The notes beneath the pieces are model-generated. The model saw nothing but the letters and a program-made list of their open reading frames with translations. It did not search any database and was not told where the DNA came from. From positions 7,316,001 to 7,380,000 of the forward strand of contig JAKZAN010000004.1 of assembly GCA_023053545.1 (NCBI GenBank): a stretch of DNA of 64,000 nucleotides, read 5' to 3'. The number at the start of each line of letters is the position of its first letter. Positions within the stretch are counted from its first letter, which is position 1. The stretch comes from Lepidurus packardi (lineage: Eukaryota > Arthropoda > Branchiopoda > Notostraca > Triopsidae). Position numbers and translations under genes: made by a program. Positions 1 to 12,900 of this stretch are shown in pieces.

Positions 1-2320
1 TGCGGGTCTAAGGGGCACATGTTTTCCTGTCAAATATGCCAACAACTTTTTTGTAAATATGTGTACCCATTTCTCGTATACTCATATTCATATTCCCTGA
101 GTTTTCTTTTTTAACGACCTACGGGCCAGGGAAAGCCATTTTAACGAGCACAAATAGTTGACATTTCAATTTTGGACGGAGGCTGGGATTAGTGTCCGGA
201 GTCTCCGCAATACCTGACGACATTTCTCTCTTCTTTTTCTAGTTTTTGTTCAGCTTTTGGTGTCCCTGTTTTGAATGGTCTCATTCCAAGTTGTTTTGAA
301 TAGGCCACCACGAAAAAGGTGGATGTCCACGCGTTTTGGGGCAGTTTTTAGGATTGCAGGTGACTTGAGAATGACACAATCCCCGACTTGACTGTCCGAC
401 AAGAATTGTCTAGAGTTATATACAAAAAAATTGTCTCTCTGTCACCTTCCCTGTTGAGTTGACACCCAAAGTTGACCCAGCAGGAGGACTTTGGGTTGAT
501 ACTGTGCTGATACACTGCAGCACTTGGGTAGCAATGACCAAAGAGTATAGGAAGAAGAAGAGAGGGGTCTTTGGTTGGGGTTGGGTTTGAATGGGATCGT
601 ATATATAGTATCTATAGGGATTTTCCAGAAATTTTTGTAACAAAAGACTTGGTTTCCCAAAGCCATGATTTCTCAAAACTAAGTCCAAGGAATGGTGCAT
701 AGGCAGGAGGGACACAATTTTCTTTCACAAAGGGAGTCCTTTTTTGCCTCTCCCAACAAAAGGTAAACGAAGAAGGTCCAGGTAAAGAAGTAATTGCCAA
801 AGTCTATCCAGCAGCTTCTTCCCTGTCCATCACGGAGTTCTCTAACAACCTCCAAACTCCAAACTCCAACCTCACCCCCACCCACAAAGTTAGGAACTTT
901 CTTCCCCTCGAACTCAGCGGGATTTTATTTTTAAGTTTGTAAAAAAAAGCTATAACATGACATAAACGTCTTCGCTAGGATGGTAGAGTCATTAATTGTT
1001 GTCTTATATGCCTTTTTATATCCCCCGAACGTCCCGCAGTCCGAAAGGGATGCTGTGCAATTCCCTCCTGTGAGTAACTAGAAAGCATCATATTTTTTAT
1101 TCCTCCATGGTGGCTTCTCCCAAGTCGGAATAACAAACCAATACTCCATCGCCACCACAAAACACGTGAAGAAGCTTATAGAAGGAGTCTCCGTCAATGT
1201 CTGGAACCCCTACCGGATCCGATCCTTCAACGAGAGGAAAGGTAAAAATGTAGAAACGCAAGCCAGCAACGTTTTTTTAATCCTCTTCAATCACGTAAAT
1301 GGAAAAAACTCGGGAACCCAAAAGGAGTTGTCCAGTAATTGGATTTTTCCTTTTAATGTTTGAAAAAAGGAGAACCGATACTTTAGGTGCTATTGAAGAG
1401 GATTGAAATTTGTTTGAAAGGCATTTTGCGTGCTGTATTGGGATTGAGGAGTGTAATAAGCGATTCGTCCTTCCCCAAAATCAAAAACCTATTATGACTG
1501 GGACCTCTGCCTTCCACGCTTCATCGGTTAGGTACATTTAGGTACTTTTAGGGGAAGAAAAGGTGCTCCTTCTTTTTTTCTTATTTATACTTTTTGTTGT
1601 GTTTAAGAGTTTTTTGAAGGCCTGAGAGAGTTATAGAAGGTGTCGGGATTTACGAGATATTGACGCCTCCCATTTGGGGTAAAAAAGAAAAAGTCTCTGC
1701 GAAAAAGTCTAGGTCCTCCGGAGTTCATTATCTTTCCCTCGCACGGCTCAAGCACCAAAAGAGAGACTTTTACACTTACACACAAACCTCTCGGAAAACT
1801 ACCTCGATGAAAAATGTGAAGCCAGCTATTGCCATTCCATTTGGTTGCGGGTCCATGTAGCGCGCGTACCTACCCCGCCCCCCTGCCTCAATAATGGTGG
1901 CTCGCATGCAGAGAACCGTAGCCGAAGTTAGATTTCTCAAGAAAACCTATCTACACGAGAGAGAGAGAGAACGAAAACGTTTGCCTCTTCCACTTGTAGA
2001 CTGTCAGATCCATATATACCTTTTTGCGTTTCGTTTTTCACCTCCACCACCACCAAGAAAAAAGATGGTACCGGGCCCCCATTACAGCTACCATACAACG
2101 ATGACCACGGATCATAGACTCTGTTTTAACCTTTTGGCAAAAAGACTAATAAAAATCCACCGTCATTTAATCGGCCGATAAAAGGCTTTAAGGTAGGCTA
2201 AAAAGGTGTGGTATTTCCTATCTTGAGCACTAGGATAAAGTTCGACCAGGATTGACATTCCGAGGAATCAACCCTTGAGAGACCACCTTCGTAAAAAAAA
2301 AAACCGCCAATTTCTAAGAT
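1..2320. other. Intergenic, no gene recognised
   Basis: I see no coding region with a recognisable domain or plausible exon structure here. The stretch is rich in T- and A-runs with several short chance open frames. A short GA microsatellite lies near 1958-1970. It may contain distal regulatory sequence of the CLCA gene that starts at 3905, but nothing in the sequence shows this. Confidence 0.6.
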
Positions 2321-2322
2321 TA

Positions 2323-3120
2323 CAGTAGATGCCGCTTATTGTGATCACTAGTTATTAGGATCAGCCACTTTATGGAATTAAATTTTCCAGGACCGATTCA
2401 AAATGATAAAATTCATAGCATATTGGTCGGTTATTAGAATCACACTTTCCGATATTAGAATCACTTCCAAAAGAATTTTCACACGTACAGTAACGAAACT
2501 ACAATAGTGGTTGCTAAATAGACTTTGCATATTGACCAATGACACTACTTTTACGTCGTTTTGGCCAATCCTGCCATTTCCAGCCTACTACTATACTTGT
2601 GAAGAAATCCCTTCTTAACTCCCCAGTCAATGAAACGAGAAAGTTGTTTAATTGAATGACCACTTCCTTTAATTGACTGGGAAAATTAGAAGGGATATCG
2701 TGTTGGGAACCCTATCTTGACGTAGGAGTAGGCTTGAAAGGCGCAGTGTTAGTTGTGTTTAGACGTGTGGTTATAAAAAAATGGCGTCGAACAAGGAAAG
2801 AGTTGATTTATTGTAAAAGAGAAGTTGCGGCTCGTTGAAACTTATGACAAGATACATCTTAAAAGATTCGCCACAAAGGGAAGCGGCCGTTAAGTTAGGA
2901 ATTCTTCAATCGTCTCTATCAAAATTGTTGAAAAATCGTTATGAAATAAACAATATTGGATGTAGTGAATCTAGAAAAAGGAAACGTATGAGAAAGTGTC
3001 AAAAAGTACTCGATGCTTTGTTTATTTGGTACATATTTCCGACATTCTCTTATTGGAATCTCCGCTTAATAGAATCAATATTCATTTGACAAAATTGATC
3101 ATAATAAGCGACATCTACTA
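2323..3120 (+). mobile_element. Defective pogo/Tigger-type DNA transposon
   Basis: The ends are inverted repeats: the left end begins CAGTAGATGCCGCTTATT and the right end, read on the opposite strand, begins TAGTAGATGTCGCTTATT, followed on both sides by a TGATCA-like stretch. A TA dinucleotide flanks each end (2321-2322 and 3121-3122), the target duplication expected of the Tc1/mariner/pogo superfamily. The motif TTATTAGAATCA recurs just inside the ends in slightly changed forms (near 2345, 2433, 2454, 3048 and 3065), possibly transposase-binding sites. The interior keeps only a CENP-B-like helix-turn-helix reading frame and no DDE catalytic core, so at about 800 bp the element is non-autonomous. 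Confidence 0.8.
2835..3089 (+). pseudogene. Pogo/Tigger transposase N-terminal (CENP-B HTH) fragment
   Basis: The frame reads with the pattern of the CENPB_N/psq helix-turn-helix of Tigger and jerky transposases: a REAAVKLGILQSSLSKLLKN segment (recognition-helix region with SxLSKLLKN), then a basic linker with RKRKRMRK, then a KxxxDALFIW block that in intact proteins leads into the second CENP-B DNA-binding domain. It stops at 3089 inside the right inverted repeat. No DDE domain follows. The fragment could bind element ends but cannot catalyse transposition. The upstream reading frame has no convincing ATG of its own; an internal ATG lies near 2844. Confidence 0.7.
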
Positions 3121-3904
3121 TAATTCCAAAAAAGCCAGTCAATTTTCCGCTCCAAATTTTAATAAGTAGAATGAAGGCCATCGACCCAGAATCTCAATTA
3201 AACTGACTTTTTTACTTACATTCACATAAAAAAGCGTTAGATTGTCATTCGGATATAACCGAGTCCGGTGGTAGTCTCCTTTCCTTTTTTGTTTGCTCAT
3301 TTGCGCTATTGCCAGCGGCTATCTAACTGCATCCGACCGTACTTCCGCTAAAAACGCAGTCTAGTGTAGTGCCAAGCGCTTCTTTTTCAAATCATGGGGG
3401 CGTTCCCACTGGGGCTTCTGCTGCTCCGTTCTGGAGTGCTTTTCCCTTTCCCGTCAGGGGAAAAAGGCGGGGAATACGCCGCTCATCGCAAGCGGAGGAA
3501 GCTTTCGGGCATTTTGACGCTGGGGCCCTTTTAGTTTCAGAGCAACTCCTAGCAACGTGTCAGTTGTTCTCCCGAATCGCAGGTTAGCAGAGCTATAAAA
3601 CGATAGTTTTGGGACGTGTGTACGCTACGCATATACGAAGCCCAAGGTTTTGGGTGCGCGCTCAGGTGGAAATTACAAAAGGTGCATCCAGAGAGAGACC
3701 CTAGAATATTTCTATATTTTTTTTTGGTGCGTGAGAACGAGACAAAAACGGATATCCGCTCAAGCCATCCCTTTAACTTTCGGACACAAGTTGTTTTTGG
3801 ACGACGTTTCGAGTGCTGTAAAGTCTCAAATTAAATTGCCTGATTGGAATATGCTAATTGTCTGAATTAAAAGGCCTGAAAAGGAAACAATCATAACGAA
3901 TAAA
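3121..3904. other. Upstream region and 5' UTR of the CLCA gene
   Basis: Nothing with coding character is recognised. The region from about 3360 to 3560 is GC-richer than its surroundings. The start context AATAAAATGGCC at 3905 is a reasonable initiation context. A transcription start cannot be fixed from the sequence alone. Confidence 0.45.
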
Positions 3905-6900
3905 ATGGCCAAAGGTGTCGTCAAAGCGTACTTGGGCGTTTTAGTGCTATCGACAGCCTATTGGGCGGTCGTTTCAGAGTCTATGGTGACATTCAGCCAG
4001 GGAGGATATGATAGTATTATTGTGGCGTTTCACAACAAAGTGCCCCAGCCCAACAACTGCCCGGAAATGCTCAACAATCTCGAGGTTAGTGTGGAGAATC
4101 ACCTTAACATTAAAAATCCCAAATCCCTGCCATCCTTGAAACGAGCTTTTTATCTGGAGGGGGGTCTTCTCCCAAAATTCAATTTGGCTCCTATATTGGA
4201 GTCTATTGACAGCGTTAAATAGATCCATGTTCTACATCTATCATCTCTCTCGCCTTTCTGACCTCAGCTTTTCCTTTCTACATTGTAAATTTGAACATTT
4301 TGCATTTTTGGACAGAGCCCTTTCCTTGGAACCATAGCAAGCCCCATAGTTAACCACCCCCCTCCCCGTTCTCAAATTAAGAGGCCGCCACAATGGTCTC
4401 AATAGGCGATCCACATTCCTGCTTATCACGTGGGTCACGTGGGGAACTGACCTCGGCGTGTCGTCAACTTCACGCATACTAAAACGGCCCTTCCGAAACT
4501 CTTTTCAAATCGCTTTTCTTCCGCTTTCTTCTCTTTACTCTCGCCGACTGATGCTGCTCGAAGTACGTTATCATTCAAACTCAAAAGCATTCAAGTCCGT
4601 GACATTTCCAGTACAAATTAGCTTGGCTATACCGAATTAGTTTCGCCATCGCCCGGTAAGCTTGGTCCGATCCAGCTTGCTTACTTAAATGATAGAAATC
4701 TCATCGTAATGGGTAAATGTCCTACACGTTCGATGTTAGAAACGTGGCGTCGAGTCGAATCGAATCGCCACTACAGCACAGGGGACGCTAAGGTTGTGCG
4801 CATGTGGGAAAATGGGACTTTGGAACCAAGGGTTAAAAGGGTGGAAAACCCTCATACACGTTAATAAGTGCGGGCAAACAAGATATTCTGTCATTTCCCC
4901 GATCTAACACACCTGCGAAGCCCTTTATCGGGACGACCAAGCAATCTGTCACCAAACAACAGAAGACAAATTCTTCTTTTTTTTTCTTCAGCCCTTTTAA
5001 AAACGCCCATAAATCCCTGTTAGGAATAAGAGCATCTTGACAGTCGACATCACGTCCAGCGTAAATCATGGCCCGCTAAATGAAAATCTTTACAGAAGCC
5101 CTTTCGAAAAGAACCCACTAAAAGCTTCAACACCACTTTTTTCTTTTTACCTGTAAGCCAATTTAGCTTCCTGAATAGGCCCAGATTGCATTATCTAAAT
5201 ATAGAACGCGACGACAGTTAACGGAAGCCTATTACACATAATTGACTGTACGCATTCCTCTTATTAAAAAACAGTAAATTTTGAGCCCAAAGAAAGGGAG
5301 AGGGGAAGATTAAGAGAAACTGCTGCGTGAATTGAATATTTGGCACAACTGTGAAGGACGGGGGGGTCGTAAACTTATTTTTTTTATAAGAAACCTCAAA
5401 TCCTGCAATGCATTACGCTCTTCTATTCTTTCTCCTTCGCAACTGGCAAGTTCTTTGCAGTCTTTTGCCCCATAAAAACCAATTATCCCTCACTCTATGA
5501 GGCCTTCCACAGGTGACGTGGTGATGAAAACGGACCAAGCCCCATAGCCGGCTTTTGGTGGAGTCTTTATCAGACGAAAAAGTGTTCTTATAATTCCTTG
5601 ACCTGCTGCTGGCTTTGGCTACTAAAAATGGAAAAGAAAAGGTCCATAATCCAACCTCCACCTCCTTTTAGCTTTCAGCTCGACTGCTTCATTGCGATAC
5701 CAGATTACGGAATTACACTGAAACACTCTCACTGAGCCTCCCCCAGTTCCAGACGGAATCTATTTTCCTTCAGAAAAGAGATACCTCGTGGAGTTCCCTT
5801 AATTCAAATATCAAGATCTCAGTCTGAAAGCAGATATTGTTCGCAAAGCCGGTCTTTGTCATGCAATTGAAAAAGACTTGGAAAAGCTTAAAAATAAGCA
5901 GGAAAAAGTTTCTTTGAGTTCGAGTTCTCTCACGTCCTACAGCCAGAATGTTATGTATTCATGCATCAGCTACTCAGTAAGCATAATCTCCCACTTGTAT
6001 CGGGAACCGAGAAGGCCAAGGGACTTAATGATCATCCTCTAAACCTCTCCAAAAGAAAGCTGATAGCATCACCAACATTGCTTCCTTTCCTTGCTGGAAA
6101 CCGCTCGGGAGAACTCCAAGGGAGGGAAAAAACGAACGTTTTGTTAGCTAACTTTTAGTTTTGCCTGCTGAAAAACTAATGGAACCCTACCTATTGTGCT
6201 ACCTTCCTCACAAAATATTCATAACTAGCCGTTTTCATGACTTTTAACATAAGAGTTTATGCTAAATTAGTAAGTCTCTCATTTCTCTAGCCACCCAAAG
6301 ACTCTTTCTATTATTTTTTTTTACTATATTGTTTAACTTCGGTCTCTCTCCTTCTCTCTTTCCCTCTTCTCTCCCTATTTTTCCCCTTTTCCCTGGCTAC
6401 AGTTCACACATTAGCACGATATGCGTAACACCTGCACGGCCACGTTCCCAGGGCCTTCATCTCCTCCCATTGTTTTGGCCTCCCCTCGTCGACTCTACCA
6501 TGCAAAATAGCTACTATGGCAGCGCATGGAGGTTTGTTAGGGGAAATAAACTCATTCGAAACTATGACTAAACCCTGTAACGTATTTCGCTCCCTTTTTT
6601 ATGTTAGTCGGAGTTATTCTGTTCTTCCTGGGTCGTAAACTGGAAAAGATTCCTATGTAGATACGCGCAAACTAGTCCTTAACGAGGCTTAAAAAATGCT
6701 TACGCAAACGTCTTTTTATCAAAGTAAAGGTACACTTTTTCTAGCCAAATTATTTATTAAGAGGGTAAGCAGTAAGCTGTCACTTGGGTAGTCATTATCA
6801 CCATCTAAAAAAAAGTATGTCAGTGGTGTTTCCAATTAGGTTGAGTCATGACAGGATACGAGGAAATGCCCAAAATGTATACTTGAGTTTACTTCAGATC

Positions 6901-9900
6901 CGGAAAGCTTGTCTAACTATTTTTCGAGTGGAATCGTACGAAACACACACTCGAGTGCTTATGGCTGTCACACTCTCATCAGAGATGAATGCCTCGGGAC
7001 CCCCACTAATAATAATAATAATAAAAAACAGGTCGAAGTGATGGATAGGACGAGGATAACAAGAAAAAGAAGCCAACCAGGGGCAATTTGGGACAGAATA
7101 GGATGACTGACAAGCTTTTAGGCCAAAGTTTCAGTATTGACGATACAATTCCCCCCATAAAAAAGAAAGACGTTATATACCAGTATCCTGTTTTAAACGC
7201 ATTCATAATTTCCTCCCGGCCCTTTATGCCTTTTTATGGAGTGGCCTATAGCCTACTTGTGCCGACTTCAAACGTGACAGCTTTTCAATGTGCTTTCACA
7301 TTAAGGGCTCTCCAATGATGATGAATGATTTGCTATGCCACAAAGAAAGCAACGGCATGACGCAACAATGAAAAAAACATTCCTTTTCCCTATTTTGGGC
7401 ATTTAAAGCCGTATCACAAGAGTATAGGCAAAATCTTGAAGGGTTTTCGTTATGCTTGATTGATCCCACGAGCTTCAGTTTTCCTGACGAAATTTTCCGA
7501 AGTTAAATACTTGAATATGCAAGAGCTCGAGTTAGCGTGCAAGGCCACGAACAGGGATTCTGTGGAGTAGATAGAGAGCAAAAAAAAATTTTCTCTTTCT
7601 TTTCCTCTTGCTTGTAGGCCCGTGAGATTGTAAGCGGTCTTTACAGGGGGAGAGGTTGGGTTGAAAATCTGCCTTTGATCAACCCTTTGGCTCTTTCTCT
7701 CTCCTCCTTTACAACTCTTCACACTGCTTTGAAATTCCCTTCTTTTGGCTGCATTTATACGCCAAGATTCTCTCCGTCCTTGTTACCGCCTACCTAATCC
7801 ATTATGCATGAAAACGCTGCTGTTAAGGGAAATGGCGGTTGTATATAATTTGGAAAAGATGAATATACCACCACCACCAACTTCTGGTCGGTTCCTATCT
7901 CTCTCACCCTCCCAGTCTCCCACTTCATACGGAAAGCCTTCCCTTTTTCCACCTTCAAGCTCCTGGCTCAAATTAACCTTTGGGGAGCAATCTTTTTGAC
8001 GCTCAATAAACGTTTCGAACCCCAACATTATCGGAAAGCCCAGATCTATAAGTTAATCTAACGCACCTAAACAAAAAATATCCATAAAAAACGTCGGATA
8101 GACTATAAGCTTTCAGTGTTTCAGTGCTTCAGCCAGGTGCCAAATTATGACCGGTAAAAAAAATAAAAATAGAACGCAACTGTCGGTCCTCTGACCTCTC
8201 ATTAAGCTTCACGCTATTGTTGAGCCCCTTTTATACAGTGAAGTGAGACAATAATAAGTTCCGGACTGTCAAAAAAACTGTCGACCTGGCAAAAGGGGGT
8301 CTTGTTCGTTGCGCTTCGTTGATGAACGACCGTTAGAACAGCCACGATTGGTTGAGCTTCCAGATTCGAGGGTAGTGGTTGAGGTAATTTTGTGTAATTA
8401 AGGCTATCCCATAATCCCGTAAGGAACGGTATGCTTCCTCTTTTGGCAAGCCTTTTGGTCAACATTCGAAAATATCCCGTGACGATTTTGTCGGGCTAAT
8501 GTGTCTGAGTGTGTGTACCGTTCGGAAACAACGCTTTGTCCATTTAAAACGGGTACGGGTACGGAAACACCCGAGTTCCTATTTCCTGCTTAGCGGACAA
8601 GGAAAAAGCAATATAATCTGTCTTGTTTGATTGGTTTGTTGGGAGGTTTAGAGAAGTTGCGGGCGACAAAATAAATTGTTAACTCTGGGTCGAAATCACC
8701 AACGAGTTTAGACAAGAGAAAAACAACCAGAGGACCGGAAGTCCATGGTCAAATTACCGTTTTAAGGAAAAACTGACCATTGCGGCCTCACGGGTAACTC
8801 ACGCGTGCTGTGATGCAAAATTGGGGAAAATCATTCGACTTTCTGTTGGTGCCTTAAAGGCTTCTTTTGTAGGTCTCATTAAATGTTGTTTTTTTCTTTC
8901 CAATTTAGTACTCTGTTGAAGGCACAATCATGTAGAGCTGTAGTTATAGGAGCTTCTAAAAAGTAAAAAGTCAAAGTCCATGAAGTTAATTAATTCGGCA
9001 TGAATAAAGAGGCGCCCAGGCTGGTACTTTGGCACGTAATTCACGCCTGGTGTCACAATAACGCTTTCATAACTCTTATTGAGAGCTAAGGAATACAATA
9101 GAAGCCATTCTTTCTTGGAGTAACAGAGTGAGAGAGAGAGCGCCTTCAAATATTCTCGTCTCGTGACTCAACTATTTCAAAAGTTTTCAATCTAGAACCC
9201 TGGCGAGTCTGCAATAGTTTTTGCTTTCTGGCGTGACTTATTGAAGCTACGACGTACACTAATCGTTTTCTCATTCCGTTTCTCAGCTCCTCACAATTAC
9301 AGACGTCGAGGTATACGCTTCGAAGCCCCTTTACGCGTACAACACAGTGAGAGAAACGCAATCAAGACCCCTCTAATGCTTTTTAAGGGAGTTCTCACCC
9401 CTTAACTGCACAGCTTCACCCGCACCAGCAGGGAAGAACAGAAGACTAATTGTTCCTGGCTGCTAACAAATACCACCGGCCTCCTAGGCTTTGCTAAGGC
9501 TTTTAGGTCATTTGTCAGGCTCCAAAACAAGCCACCCTACCATACTGATGATTTTTCTCACATATTCTGTAACCCTTCACACTTCTCAGCGCTCCCTGCG
9601 GACGTATGGGAATCAGATGTCTCTTTGTCGACTCTTTTTTATAATTCTACCAATCATAATAATGAACTTTGCAAGAAATATCTAATAAAATGTAAGAAAA
9701 ATTAGGTTGCGTAGTACCTAAAACGTAATAGTACCTCCAAAATTTCCTTTAAGTGAGTGTTAAAAGTCGTAAAAGTGACCTAGTTTCCAAAAAGGGATGG
9801 AGATAGTTGTACATTGTGTGAACAGTAGCGTTGAACTCAATGTTTACTTAGGCGCATATAGCACACTTATTTAGAAACGGCTTTTTTACCCTCTGGGGTG

Positions 9901-12900
9901 GTAATGTTAGTTAGGCACTGGTCACGATAATGAACTTTCAACTTTCACGTGAGCATTACGGTTTTCATGGCGGTAAAAAAGGTATATCTTCCGAGTACAG
10001 AAGAAGTACACACACATATCAGACAGGAAGAAAAAAATGGAAACAAAACGGTAATGCTCCAAGGTATGTGTAATATCTGAAGGCTTACTAGGTATTGCCT
10101 TCTAGCGTAATTGAAAACTTTTAAGTGACGCGGTTTGGCTGTCGTTTTCTCTCTCTATTTCGCCTTGTCTGACCAACGGCGAAGAACGGTGGCTGACCGC
10201 CGAGGCCTTTTTCATTTAATTTTTCTAGGAAATAAACGCTGCCCAGCAGACGAAACATGGCGCAATGGGACTTTTTATAGCGAAAAAAGAAACCAAGTTA
10301 GTCATACCCACGTTGCCTTAAAAGTCGAAACAAAAGTGGAGAAAATGCATTTGCGTCTTACAATTTGGGTCCAGCTCCCGGACCTTCAATTATCCACCGA
10401 CAACAACCTGTCAAGTGTAAAAGCTTTTTTGGGGTCTTCTGGTGCAACCTGAGGCTTCTAAGATGTATTTTGGTATATGTGCAACACATGGCCCTTCGAA
10501 CAGGAAATTTCAGCCCGTATGGTTCCAGCGTCGAAAAAAAGGTCTTGTACTCTTGTACGTAGTACTCATGAACGATGGGTATGTACAATACGTTGTCTTC
10601 CTTTTTAACTTAACGGTGTCGACTCCCGCAGCAGCAGCTTCCTATTACAGGTCTGGGAGAGCCAAAGTTGCTCCCGTAACCAAGTAAAACCACCAGCAGA
10701 AGCAGCTAAGTCAGTATACGGGAAAACGTTGGAAACTTTCCCAGGGATCTATACTCGCGGTGATAAAAGCCAGACCACCGAAAAGGAAACGCTAATGTGC
10801 ATACCATGCTGACTTAATGGTTACTTTCTAGGGGAAAAACTTGGCGAAACAAGTTAACATAACGAGCCAGTTTAGGTCGCTCCACATAACTTTTTGCCCC
10901 CCCCCCCCCCCCCCCCTCACAAGAAAGACTCCATTAACCCTCTTGTGTATTCTTACTCAGCTTGGCTCAAAATCTACTTTTTAAATCTATTTTTAAATAA
11001 ACACAAAATATTAAGAAATACAAAATAAAAAGAAATAATAATACACATTCTCTATGAAATTTGGCTCCTGTGGCTCTGTAATGCTTAACCGGATCGTAAG
11101 GACTAAATGGAAGTGAAGTGGAGGATTTGGAGATAAACGTGATTATGCCTTTACAAAGCGCAATTTGGCTAGGTGGCTGCGATGACAGCAAAGGGCGTGG
11201 TGGATACAATGGTAGAGCTTAATTTGCGTGGACCAAACCGACAGGTCTATTTAAACCCCCACGAAACTTAATACGCTTGCGCGCATTCAAGTCTTTTTTT
11301 TAGAAAGTCTTGGACATTTTATTTGTGGGGTTACTTGCAGCCAAAAAAGAGAGCAATTCAAGGTTACTTTTTTTTTTCTTTACCAAAACGTCATTACGAA
11401 AGGGATCTAAAGTGTATTCTTGAGTCATTTTTTTCCATTTCATAGTTCGTCTCAATGACTCAAGCCAGAGTAGCAACAGTTTCTTACACTTTGGGCTTCG
11501 GTTGTCTTGGTCGGGCGGCCAAGCACGAAAACCGAATGTATCTCCCTTAGCGACGCTATTGGATTCAGCCAAGCTCAGCTAATTCGCCCTTTTTTTCTTG
11601 TTCTTGTTGCCTACTCTTCTTCTTTCATTCTTTCCTCTCTTATCTTCTTTTCTATGTAACTAGCACATATATTATATTGGGGAAACATTCCGGTTTGTAT
11701 ATATAGAAACAGCCCAAACGTGGTTGAAAAATTGGAAAAATCCCACGACAACACGAACCCAAGCCCAAAAAAATGCTGAAAATGCCTTCATATATTCAAT
11801 ATTCATAACCCTTTTGCCTGCTCCCCCCCCCCCCCCCTGCGAAAATTTTCTTCAAACGGCAACACATCCTTCAATTTCAATTTCAGGAATGGCCCCCCGC
11901 CTTGGCTACCGTGTGGCACCTCATTTCTCTCCCCCAAAAAGGAAAAACCTTTACTAAGAGTTCGGGCTCTGGAAACAATGCTAACATGCCCAACAATGTT
12001 TCCCATTGTCTCTTTTTCTGTATCCTCAGTTATTTTTCCGTAATTAGCATAAATTGCATAGATAGACTTCCTATTCCCGTCAAAACTATTCAACCGAGTC
12101 AATACTCCATGGGTTCGGATCTTCCTTAGAGTTTTTAAGCCATTTACAACCTGCGACGATGCCACGAATTCACAAACAAATTTTTCCCTCTGCCTTTAGT
12201 GGGACTTCCCAAAGAGAAAAGGTTAAAAAAAAGGAAAGGAAATAGGGAGAACGGGAAATTAATTGTGTGCCAAGTCACGATTTTGTTTATTTATCAAATA
12301 GTGAATCGTTATTTTTTCTCTTTCGATATAAACGACGCCTACCCTTGTTACAACGTTGTATAGAGGATGTTTAATTCAACTGTTTCTCTGATTTCCCTTG
12401 CAGGTGGCGTTTCAGAGTGCGTCCTCTTTTTTGTACGAAGCCAGTGAGCGGAGAGCATATTTCCGTAGTGTGACCGTACTGCTTCCCCCCACCTGGGACC
12501 GTTCTGCTTGCGCCCGCAATTTCCTCACAGCCAAAGGTGAGGCTTGGGCCCAAGCGGATTTCCGAATCGGACCCACGCATCCTTTATTCGGCGACAATGT
12601 CTGGACACAGCAAAGCCAAGGCTGTGGCCAGCGAGGGGACTACATTCACCTGACGACCAAGTTTTTCCGCGATTTGAACGAAACCAGTCAAATATACGGC
12701 GACAGCGGGAAAACGCTTGTCCACGAGTGGGCCAAACACCGTTACGGAGTCTTCGACGAGTTTGGCTTCCCGGGTGACAAAATGTACCCGACTTATTACC
12801 GGAAGGGCAACACGTTCAAGCCCACAGGCTGCAGTAACCTTCCCATCCAAGGCTCACCGTAAGTTTTAAATTATTTGGATTTTTTAAAATTTTTATTCAA

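Larger units (their letters stand above)
4085..12403 (+). other. Intron 1 of the CLCA gene (8.3 kb)
   Basis: The intron lies between donor GTTAGT at 4085 and acceptor TTGCAG ending at 12403, both in phase 0. It is over twenty times longer than any other intron in this gene. I found no nested gene in it on either strand. It contains a C20 tract (10897-10916), a C15 tract (11823-11837), a TAA microsatellite (about 7006-7023) and scattered pyrimidine-rich stretches. A long first intron often carries enhancers, but no element is identifiable by eye. Confidence 0.75.

Noticed and set aside
12371-12850. Long minus-strand frames opposite CLCA exon 2
   Set aside because: They mirror a GC-richer coding exon whose plus-strand reading is a clear CLCA domain.
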